In this document: in pieces, positions 48,901-60,900 of the stretch
Position numbering within the stretch: position 1 is the stretch's first letter
How the letters are laid out: each line of letters begins with the position of its first letter
Assembly (NCBI GenBank): GCA_951812925.1
Contig: OX638368.1
Span: 128,239,309 to 128,303,308 of the forward strand
Length of the DNA: 64,000 nucleotides
Direction of reading: 5' to 3'
Source: Calliopum simillimum
Lineage: Eukaryota > Arthropoda > Insecta > Diptera > Lauxaniidae
Notes under the pieces: generated by a model
Seen by the model: the letters and a program-made list of their open reading frames with translations, nothing else
The model's database searches: none
Told to the model about the DNA's origin: nothing
Position numbers and translations under genes: made by a program

Positions 48901-51900
48901 TTAGCAAAATTTTCAAAATACTGCTGTGTAGGGTATTTAATGTTTGGCCAGGCCAAAGGTAACAGCCTTATTAGTTTTCTATTCATTGCATTTGAAAAAT
49001 AATAGCATTTTGAAAACGATATGTAAATCCAACCAAAACTGTGGAATTGCCGTTTTGTTGCATGGAGTGACAGACATGTGCGTCATTTGGAATGATTGCG
49101 AAGGCAATTTCGTAACATAAATTCATGGTAATCAGCGCACTAGTCAAAGAGTTGACCAAAAACATCATAAAATTATGCAACATTTCTTTCATGAAAATCC
49201 TGTCGCAATTCAATGCAGCTGACGTTTTTGATATGAGCATGCATATATAACTGTATGTGACTTCAATTCTGCTATAGGGCTTACAGTCATTAGCTAATCA
49301 TTCACATTTGAATTCTGCTAAAGCTTTGTTTTCCTTACGGATTTTATACCTTTAACCCTTTAACCCCAACTTTAGATCGACCGCTTCAATGAACTGCATG
49401 AGGACATCGAACAATTTGACAGCCACCATTGTGTTCATGGTTGGCTCTGCATTGACATTAATCCGCTCAAATATGCGCTGCTAAATTACGCCTGCAAGTG
49501 GGCCAATCTGTTTAAACACTGGCTGCTACGATACGTGCAACAAACGCTTCAGGTGAGTAATAAATAGAAGTAAATCAATTATGCTACTGAGGCAAAATAA
49601 AATGAGCTGAAAATTTAGTTTGTGAACAAACGACCAAAAGGGAACATACAATCATAGTGAAAAAACATTGTATATTTTATCAAAATGTATTAAAAATAAT
49701 AAATCTGGGAGCTGGAGTTTCAACTTTAAAATGAATTGCCACTCAAGCATTAGGTAGCAATTTCGCGTCCTTTACAAGGATATTAAGAGCAAATGCTAGA
49801 TAAATCTAACTAACATTCTAATGCCTTTCATTCTCTTTGCCTCATTTCTATAGAAGTTAAATACTTTCATCGCACATGGCACTGCCATCCTGGCAATACC
49901 AATAGGACGTACTGAACTTCGTTCTTTACTGCGTGTACTCTCGATTATGGCAGAAATTACTCGACGCGACAATTATGCTGAGCACACTTTCAAACCGCTG
50001 CGAGATATCATTGCATTATTGAAATCCTATAATGTGGACTTCAATATGCAGCTACTGCGTGATATCGATCGATTACCATTCCAATGGCAGGACCTTAAGG
50101 ACGCAGCAGCTGCCAAAGCGGATGCCCTAACGGACATACGTTGCTATCAGCAACAGCGCGTTGCAGCGATGGTGTTAATTTTCACATGTCGCGTGAATGC
50201 GTATGCCAAAAAGTTTCCAAATATTGCGGTAAGTTAAATTTTTAATGATTTCAACAACGAAAAATACAAATATCCTATCAAAAGTTCTTTCTTGTACCCT
50301 GCCCGGATGTGTACGAACTGTGTGATGATGTTTTTGAGCGTTTGGATTATTTCACCGCGCAACATAAACGTTTAACACGTAGCTCTAAGCTGCTTGGTAT
50401 TGCGGGACCAGATGCATTCAACCTGCTGCTGTGTGCATCTGAAGTGAAGCGTATTAAGGTGAGCAGCATTGGGTTTTTTAATAAATATGAAAATAGATAT
50501 CATTAAGTAGATACTGACAAAAAAGTGGGTGAGATTTTATATTTAATATTTGAAAAACTGTTACGAAGATCGATAGAGATATGATGAATTGATTTCAAGG
50601 GGGATGGGAGGTGTGTAAAAAGAAATCTGATAAACCTACTCTTAGCTGTTATAAGAGTTATACAGGCATGTCGTAGAATCCCATCTGTATCGGAATCGGA
50701 TTTGAATCCGACAAAAAATTTGACAAGGTGTCGTGCATTCCGATTTTGTCGATTCCATGTTCGAATCGGATTTGTTATCGGTTTTAGGTGTCGCAGAAAC
50801 CGAGGGTTATTTTAATTAACATTTAAAAGAAGAAAATCTATTTATTTAAAGATAAAATATTTTAAGACAACGGAACAAAGTAAAATTCTATTTAGTTTTA
50901 TGGAAAATTATCCAGATATTGCCAAGGGCTTTGCCAAGCGCGACTGCTTCTCAGTCAGCAGGTACGTATGATCTACCAAACCATATTCTGATTGGGAAAT
51001 TTTGTGCTGTCCCGGTAGCTGCTTAAAATCTGACGTGTGTTTCATCCTTCATTATGAAATAGTCAAATTTAGTCAGGTAGACTTCATAAAACTATCGGCC
51101 TTGCTTTTGAGCCACCAACTGCTTTTGATCGGAACGATCTGGTATTTTTTGAATTCTATAACTTTTTTTCTTTAATCTTTGTATTGTAGATTTCGAGGAA
51201 TTTGCCCCTTTTTGATGCACCATTTAATTTTTTGGTGTGCTTTTTTAAACCAATAAAAATGCTGCAACCGAAAGCTCCTTTCTTTTTTTTAGTTTATTGA
51301 ATAAAAAACAAAAATGTCTTACATTTAATGGTAAAACTTAATAAAACGACACCAATTGCTTTTTATTCATTTTTTTTGACAGTTTATTTCACAAACAGCT
51401 GATTCGAATATCGGTTTTACTTTTGTTCGAAAAATTGAAATCCAATCGGATTTCACGACACCATTTCAAATCGATATCGATTTCCAATTCCGAGAAAAAG
51501 CAAAACCAAGTTGGATTCTGCGACATGCCTGATAGTTATTGAAAATGGTAAAAGAAAAAAAAAATACAAATTTTATGAACTATTAAATAGTGCGCACGAA
51601 AAAAAATTAAGTCGACCAACATTTTTTCTTTTGTGCACAAAAAATTGTAGTCAAGCAAATTAGTTAAGTAGGGGTACATCTTACTTTTTCGGTTTTGGAC
51701 ATTCTAACTAAGATCTAAAATGATTTTGAAACCTATTTTGCTTAGATTGACTTAGGCTGTTTTTCCTTTTGCCATATGGTTTTTCGTGCACATACTATGA
51801 ACTTAGGTTAGGCTTGAGTGACGACAAAATAGTTACACACATAAAGATCAAAAAGGCTTTGGAAGCCATTGCGAAGCCTTTGAATGGTCAAATACCAGAT

Positions 51901-54900
51901 TCCAGAAGAGTTTTTAATCTAGTTCTGCCAAGGGCTGGACAATGACGCAGTTAATATTCCAAGTTCTCCTCTTCGTCGTCGTCACACCATCAGCGACATC
52001 TACTATCAGCTAAAATGCCCACTCTATGTACATTATAACCGATAAATACAGTGACCAGTGATGGTTCTTATAATGGTTCTACATGTTTTACGATATAAAG
52101 AGAGAAGTTCGTCTGTTTTATCATTACAAATATTTGGACAAATATTTTTGGTTATTTTGCTAGTATTTGTATTTGAATCCAGTTTAGATTATTCTCACGT
52201 TGAAACAATTTCTGATATACTTAGTACAACATTATGGTGCAGTAAAGGAAGTGATACGCTTTACGGTTCCCCTTCGAGAAGGACGCACGCTTTTGCCTGC
52301 CCAGCAGCAATTTCGTTACCCTCCTTACCGTAGTGATCAGGTACCCAGTTGAGGCATGTTCCAAACTTACTGCGTGCGGCTTGAAGTATAGTGTAGCATC
52401 GAAAGGACTCACTTTGATTTAATCATATAACTTTTAAATGATCTAGGACAGCTTGAAATATAAAAATTTATTCGATCTTCCGTCACCATACTAATCATCT
52501 TCAACTCAGCATGGAAGTTGCTACAGTCTTGTGGCAATTTAGATTTTAGTGTTGCATCATATGTGAAATGAAAACTCCAGCTCGGTTTAAATTTTATTAG
52601 AGTTCGATGAGCTTGGTTATTCAAAGATTCTCTTGGAATCAAGAGAACTTACTATCAAGATGAAGTGTTGGTTAGACTACTGCTGCAAAAAAAAACCTAA
52701 TCATTCGGAAAATCCACGATTACGTCAAAGGTGAGCTGAGGTTGTTTTTACATTTTATCGAAAGTCATCTGAGGTCGCTCAACGTTGATTTATACAAAAT
52801 CTTGGATTGATGTGGTTTTTATTTTAATACGATCTCAAAAACTCTCGGAATGAGTTGTATGATATATTAAATTTTATGTCTTGAATCAAAGTAAGTATCG
52901 TCGCTCTTTTGTACAACTGCCCTTAATGGCATTTTTTTTAAATCCAGTTTATTACATAATATTGGTTGGTCTTCAGGAATATGTAATAAACTGGAATTAG
53001 AAAAAAATGTTAATTAGGGGCGTTGTACAAGTGAGCGACGGTATATATAAAAAAAAAAAAAAATTTGGAACGAAAAATCAATCGCACATTGTTTTTTAGC
53101 TAAAATACCCCGAAAAAACGTCTTTTCGATATTTCGCTCTTAATCTTTATTTTGGTTTAAACTTGTTGTTCCAAGGTCATCATGAAATCACGCAAGAAAC
53201 AATTGTACAGAAAACATTTATCCTTTATATCCTGTTCTTATGGGTCTTTTTGATCCCCTTTTCAAACAAAAAATTTGTTATAATGGGTGTTAGTGCCTCT
53301 ACAAGAATATCCTGCGACATACTAACGCTTTTTTTCTTTAATAATTCTCTATTTTGTTAATCTACCTCTCATTCCAATCTCTCCACAGCAATTGTGGGAT
53401 TTTGTGCGTGTCATTGAATCATGCATCATTGATTGGAAATCAACACCTTGGCATCGCATTGATACCGATGAGATGGAGAGTGAGTGCAAGAAATTCTCTC
53501 GAGATTTGCGTACACTTGACAAGAGCATTCGGGAGTGGGCACCATATGTTTATGTAGTGGGCGTTTTAAAGGATTTAGTTTCATCGTTGCGTGCTATCAC
53601 TGAATTGCAAAATGCGGCAATCACTGAACGCCACTGGCTGGAGTTGTTGCAGGTGACGAAGGTGAGTAAGTATTTAATCGATTCAAAATACATACATACG
53701 TTGGAATGTGAGGATTGATTTTTATTTTTTCTCATAAATTAATTAGGTTTTTTTTTAAGTAGAAAAGATAAAAATAAAATCCTTATCAGAGAACTACTAA
53801 ATTTTTTTCGCGAAAAAGCTATCGCTATGCATTGCAACAGACGTTTAAGAACATGGGTCACCTGTCATACAAAAATGCATTTAAGCTTAAAAATTACATA
53901 TTGCGGGTTATCGTGAATAAATATTCTCGGGGAATTTTCTCAGGCTGGCGTGCATTCTCTATTGCAGTTTAAGGAAATTCCCCGGGAATCTTGATTTACG
54001 ATAACCCCCAATATGTACATAAGTATACGCAGTAAAACTATTCATTTTAATTTAGCCCATCTTGAAATATTTCCAATGCTTTTTTTATAAGACATACATC
54101 CATATTGCAGTCGAGACTGCACCTAATTTCAATGGTTACCATATGCATATGTACCTTTAGGTTGCATTTTATTCAAATTGAAATATGCATTTATGTCACA
54201 ATTACCAATAATGTTATTATTGTTTCTTTTATTAAATTAATCATAGCTAACCAAGCTGCACACAATGGAATATTTGGTAAGTACGAGTTATTAAATGAAT
54301 TAATTATTCATATAGCAGGTCTCAGTGTAGCATTTTGAGTATATAAATTGCACAGGCGGTGGACATGACGGTTGACCGATTTCGAACATTTCCAAATTAA
54401 CAAGCAAACTATAGATAACAAGCAGTTTCATTAATCCAATACTTAGTTTTTCACTGGATTATATTATCTGAAAAAATCATTTGAAAAATTTACTTTCTAT
54501 AACATTGAAGCCATTGAAGTTTGGGCAATTTTGTTGAAGATTTCATACTGATAAATAAGTATTTTTGACCCACTCCCCTCTTTTTTTAGTCTTAGCCTTT
54601 CGTGAAAATTAATTACCGTAAATGGGCTTTCCTTGGCTTCTTGTATGAATTAACAAATGAACCATGAATATGTAAGTTGATGCTTACTGGTTAACAAGGT
54701 TAACATATTGACAAATTACAACAACCACGTTCACTTTACTGGCACATAAACAAAAATACTTTCCATATGTAGGGGAAGAGTGCCACCTGCGGGCATGGTT
54801 CGGGTGTGGACATCCCCCCGTAACTTTTGACAGAAAACAAATGCGGCTGTTCTGACAAATGTTAAGTGTGTGTTATGATAGCACGAAGTTTTTGTGCATT

Positions 54901-57900
54901 TACAGGACGCGTTTGCTTTGTGCTGAAAAGAAAATAATTTTTGAATAAGAGAAAGTCAATAATTTTCCAAGTGCGATAAATCGAAGTGAATCAATCGAAA
55001 AGCTGAATGGAGTCTGTATTTATGCAGTAAATTTATTATATTTTGTGATTCAAAACCAAATGCAACCAAAATGTTCACACAACACAATGTGCTTATTGGT
55101 TTTCAAAGTGGCTGTTAAAGTCGAGTGTGGGCCCTGAATTGGTTCGGGTGTGGGCACCCCTCTTTTTTAATTTAAAGCGTGTGTTTTACTGAAATATCGT
55201 CTACATTACTAATTTAAATGGTGTTCTTATGCCTTTTTACGCTGTTTTAGTAGAATGAAAGTAACCAAATGCCATTCGATCCAGACGTTTAAAGTGACGC
55301 TGGTCTCTTTTTGAAACCGTTAGAAGAATTTTTTGATTTTGTGTGAGTCAATGTTTCCAAAATAAATTAATTTTGCTTTTTTCTCCATTTGATTGCGTTT
55401 TATTTCATATTTTCCCATTTTTAGCCGATTTTGTAAGGTAGCCCACAACCGAACCAAAAATTTTTTTTTGTCAAAAATAGTCTCTTCACTATTTTTTTTA
55501 TATAATTTTTCCAACTTTCGAAATCAATTTACGTTCTTCACCAGTAGTTAGCTAAAGTCACTAGCTTTACATTGATACTTATACGTCTGCATAATATACA
55601 TTTGGTCAAAAGTTATGAGTCGAAAACCAAAAGGTGCTCACACCCGGTACTCTATCTCTACATTTGGCCGGACGTTAAATATAAGGTCATGATAGATGAC
55701 TTGCCAATCGGCTTCAAGTGTCGAAAAAAATTTCAAATTTTTTGTTTTGAGCCCTTTGGTAATTGGTCCATCTATCTGTCTAAATTACAATTACGGCCAA
55801 ACGAATAAAGCTAGGCGCGACTGACACACTCAGCATAAAAATCTGTAAAATATGGCAATAATTTTTTCGACAATTGGTGCCGGTTTACCGCCATCCGTCA
55901 TTGAAATTTGACAAAAAAATCATTTAATGGACGCGCCGCTAATGTGCATACCTATTTATTTGTGCAACATTCTTACAAACCCAGTAGAGAATTAGGCAAA
56001 AGTCATACATTAAGGTGGACCGGAAAAAATTAATTCTCGAAATCAATAATACCTGAGTGTGGAAAAGTTTTCCTTCAGGTTGCAAAATTGTTAAGAAATT
56101 GAGCAATATCAGGCATCCGATGGACAATTTTTCTGCTTGAAAATATTTTTTCGGCTTTTCCTATAATGGATATGTTGCACTGCTTCAAACATAGTCAATA
56201 CACATATCCAATTTTAAAAATGCATTTCAAATAGATTTATCTCATTTTCAAATACATACTCGGTAGACCGGGTCGAAATTTAGATTCATCCCTAAACCGA
56301 CTCAAAAGTTAGAAGGACTATTAAAAACGATATCTGCATCATCATGCACTTTTGATTATACTAAAGGCCTATTTTGGCTAAAAAAAAAACATTTAGTTTT
56401 GCTTCATACAAAATTGACCCGGTCTAATACACGTACAAAACTTAATTATATTTTTATAGATACCATTACTTCAACTTTATCATTCTGGAATCTATCGATA
56501 TATCCATGAAATGAATGGATTCTATTTTGCTTCAAAAATCATCGGATTCATTGCGCGTAAGATCTAGTTCGGCATTTTCACCTCTGTCAGGTAGTAGGAC
56601 TGTGAAAAGAGCTTTAAAGAGGCTCGATTGTTCTTTGAAAAGAAAGCCTTCTTTTAGCGTTTCTTACTAATTTCTACTTTTGTCTGCTTGGAAAATGTTG
56701 CTTTTTCTGTTTTTGTTCATATGTTTCCTATCTTAATAGTTTCAAACGAATAAAGCTATTCAAGTACTCTTTCCGTGGTTGATTATTTTATTTACAATGT
56801 CATGTTTCATCTTTTTAAGCTTTCCTTCAAAACAAACCAAACGACAACATTGGATCAGCTTTTGAGTCTGCAACTCCATCATCATGAAGAGGAAATCAAA
56901 AACACTGTCGATCGCGCAATTAAAGAGCTGACTGTCACTAAAATTCTTGATGAAATCAAAGCCACCTGGTTGCAATTGAAATTCGACACTGAACCGCATG
57001 CGCAGCGACAATTGCGGCTGCTTAAAGTCTCCGAAGAATTAATTGAAACGCTGGACGATAATCAGATGCAGTTGCAGAATATCGCCACCTCAAAGCACAT
57101 TGAGTATTTGCTCGATAAGTTGTCACATTGGCAGCGTGTGCTGAGTGGCGTCGATACGCTCATCGGCAGCTGGTTTGAAGTGCAGCGCAAATGGATTTAC
57201 TTAGAGAGCATTTTCATTGGATCGACCGATATTCGTGCGCAGTTACCAATCGATGCGAAGCGTTTTGAGGAAATAGACACGGAATTCATACAGCTGCTTG
57301 CTGAAGTGGCTGAGGTCGGTGTAGTGATGCATGTTGTGCTAGAACATAGACATGTCTTTGATATCCTCGATAAGCTGCAACAACGGCTGGCAATATGTGA
57401 GAAGGCGCTGAATGATTATCTTGAAACGAAACGATTGGCATTTCCACGTTTTTATTTCATATCATCAGCCGATTTGTTGGATGTACTATCGAATGGTAAG
57501 GAGTTGGTTTTGAAATTGCAATACAAAGGTTTTTCTCATTTCTTCCCACATCATAGGCAACAATCCGAAAATAATTGATCGTCACTTGGTGAAACTTTTC
57601 GACTCCATATTGCGTCTTGAATACGAAACAAATACAAATCGTGCCATTGGCATGTATGCTAAAGAAAATGATGAGTATGTTCGTTTTCAGGCCGCACCAC
57701 CTTCGATCAATCCATACATTGAATGCTCTGGCCGTGTTGAAATATGGCTGAATGCAATTATCACGCAAATGCGACAAACTCTGCATGAACTCTTCCGGCG
57801 TTCTTTGCATGCCTTCGCAGAGAAATCACGTGATCAATGGCTTGCAGATTGGCCGGCACAGGTCGCTTTATGTTGCAGTCAAATCTGCTGGACTACAGAT

Positions 57901-60900
57901 GTTCATCGTGCCTTCGCTTGGATGGAAGAGGGATACGAAGCTGCAATGAAAGATTTACACAAAAGGCAAATAACTCAATTGAATTCATTGATCAATTTAC
58001 TACTTGGAGAATTATCACCTGGTGATCGGCAAAAAATTATGACAATTTGTACAATTGATGTACACTCACGTGATGTTGTTGGAAAGATCATACAATTGAA
58101 AGTCGATAACGCATTGGCATTTCAATGGCAAAGTCAATTGCGTCACCGCTGGGATGATGCAATCAGTGAGGAAGCCGATGCCGCGCAAGAGGATGATTGT
58201 TTTGCGAATATTTGCGATGCTGAGTTTCGTTATGCCTACGAATATCTGGGCAATACGTCCAGGCTAGTCATTACGCCACTCACGGATCGCTGTTATATAA
58301 CATTAACGCAGGTAATTTATATAGAGAAACAGCGATAAATTAAAGAACTGATTCACTGATTGACATTGATTTCTTTGCTTTGATACATGCGCTCTTAAGT
58401 ATGCAACATAATTTTTAACGATTTTAACATAAACTGCATTTATTACTCTTTTATATCGTATCGCACATAAAATATTTATCCTTGGAATTACTCACCAACA
58501 CAATGCAACACAGCCGCCGCCATATTAATGCGCAAAGTCAGCGTTAAACTTCCGCTTTGCTTAATTAAAATCTTTTCATTGCGCAATCGTGCGTGATTAA
58601 TTGGCAACGCGGTTTTGTTGAAGACAGCAACAAATGCGAATATAATTGTATTTTACTGCAGGACATTAATAAGAACGAAAATAAAATGTATTGTTCTTTA
58701 ATACGCACTCAGATGCATACACTCGTGCAAATACAGGCGCACACAAGTAAAATTTAATTAAATTAATTGAAAGTCTTCTTACCGGATATGCAGCCATCAC
58801 AAGAAAATGCAATAAAAGGAAACCAAAGAAATTTTCCCAATGCATCTTTTTATTGTTTATTTATTAACATCTGAAAGTCAGTTTTTTATTAATTCACAAA
58901 AAGTATATTAAAGGTGCAGGATACACATATGTAGCTAGGAAAAATGTTCCCATAACCGGAATCAATAAGTTTCGTTAAAAATACGTTCAAATAACGATAA
59001 CTTTCCTACGAAAACTCGAAAAAGAAACTGCTCTTGTAAGGTCCGAACTTTTAATAACCCAGCGAAATGCATGAAGTAGCACATCGCAAGTAGTGATGAG
59101 CAAAATTTGTCGCGAAAAATTGTCAAGCATAAGACCGCTATTTGGTATTGGCTATTTCTAGTTAAAATGGGTGTCGTGCTCTTTTCAAACATAAAGCCGT
59201 CTCTCAATATGTAATTTTTTGTTTTAATTCTTTCGACCCGGCTGGGACAATGTATCCCAATTTACATACATACATATATTGTCCCAGCCGGGTCGAAAGG
59301 GTTAAAATGCAAAATGCTTTGAAAAAATAATGTTCAAAAATTTTATAAGCGCAACACACCTTAGAAATTATTTTAAAACCATTACCAACACTTTAATGTC
59401 AAAGTCCAGGACAATATCAAAACCAAGATCTTTACACATTGTTCAAGACCAGCACCAAGACAGCTATGCTCTGTGGCTGTTCATCACTAATCACAATTAT
59501 GTCTAATTTTTGAGGACTATTATACAGAATTGATATTTTATTTAAATTGTGTAAAAGTGCTCGCTTAAGGGATGGAAAAAAGAGGGATGTATGTTAGACC
59601 GGTTCGATTTTGTATGAAGCAAAATAAAATCCCCGAAACCAACTCAAAAGTTAGAAGGACTCTTAGAAACGATGTCAGCATTATTCTTTTTTCATTCTAA
59701 AAAAACCAAAAGACTGTAGTCTTTATAAATAAACTTTATATATAAACTTACAAAAATGTTGGAGTTTAAAAATTAAAAAACTTTTTTTGGGGGTATAGAT
59801 AATATTCGGGTCCCAAAATCGATTTATTACGTTATTTAATTACGCGATCGAAAAAACGATTTTTGCTCAAAAGCAAAATTTGATAAATTTTTTAAAAATA
59901 TTGTAATAAACTATCTCGAAAAATTTTGCAAAAAAATCCCACATATGTATATTTTAGACAATTTTAAGCATTTTTTGACACATACACTTTTTTCGTTAGA
60001 TGTGTTGCTTTTGAGTAAAAAATGATTTTGCCGGCAGCGTAATTAAAAAACCTAGTGATAAGCAAAATTAGTCTTGGTCTTGAGTTTTGTTCTTGGTCTT
60101 AGTAATTTCGCGAGACCAAGACGCTGATATTTTTGCAAGACCAAGACTGCTATGGTCTTGATCTTGGTCTTGCTCACGATAATCGTCAAGACCAAGATTG
60201 CATTTTCGTGAAAAATACTCTTAAAGTTGCATTTTGAATATATTTTTTGTATGGGCGGTAGGAGTGTCCGTTGACCGATTTCGCACATTTTCAATCCCTC
60301 AAGCTAACTTTTACGGCAAGTCGACTGTTAAAAATTTCATCGAACTATCTTGCGTAGCCAGACAGACGGACATGGCTATATCAACTCAGGAGGTGACGCT
60401 GATCAAGAATATATAAACTTTTCTATGCCTGCCACGCCTCCTTCTTTGCGTTACAAATGGAAGGACAAAGTGAATATACCCCGGGTGTAGGGTATAATGA
60501 TGCTGTTAAGGTGAAGGGTCGGAGTACTAGAGTTTGAATGCAAATAAAAAGATTAGTTGTTTTTTCATAAACGTTATAAAGATTTTAATGGGTTATGTTT
60601 CACTAGAAACTTCACAATTTCGACACTACAAATCTGTGGGTTTTTTATATAGAAATCCCACGCTGCTGTCAGTGGATCAAATGATAATCCTGCTGCAAAG
60701 CAAATGATAGCTGGGGCTGGTGCACTGATTATTTCAAATGTCCGTCCAACGTTGATTTCTCTCCGTGTTGATATTGTGTCCAACGTTGTGATGCTCTGTT
60801 TATGATATGTTGAGTCGTCTGTAGCGTGTGTTTGTGTGTTTTTTCGTGAATTTATGTTAAAAATAAACTTTTGTGCAAATTTAGGTTGTGTTCGTGTGGC

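Larger units (their letters stand above)
41734..49375 (+). other. Intron 12 (7.6 kb)
   Basis: Holds a foldback of 15-bp units (42137-42779), a long inverted-repeat element (43459-44300), minus-strand remains of an RNase H-bearing non-LTR element (about 45950-47470) and an element with ATACCCTACAC ends (48234-48936). In 41734-42136, 42790-43450, 44305-45940 and 47540-48230 I see only AT-rich sequence and isolated repeat ends (for example ATACCCTACACC near 45001). Confidence 0.85.
50459..53388 (+). other. Intron 15 (2.9 kb)
   Basis: Includes a TIR element (50663-51531) and a minus-strand RNase H fragment (about 52258-52385). The remainder (51535-52250, 52390-53388) has nothing recognisable. 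Acceptor CTCCACAG is strong. Confidence 0.85.
53662..56819 (+). other. Intron 16 (3.2 kb)
   Basis: Carries pogo-like element copy B (54772-55658) and a short foldback (56264-56426). In 53662-54765, 55665-56260 and 56430-56819 I see no gene. Confidence 0.85.
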
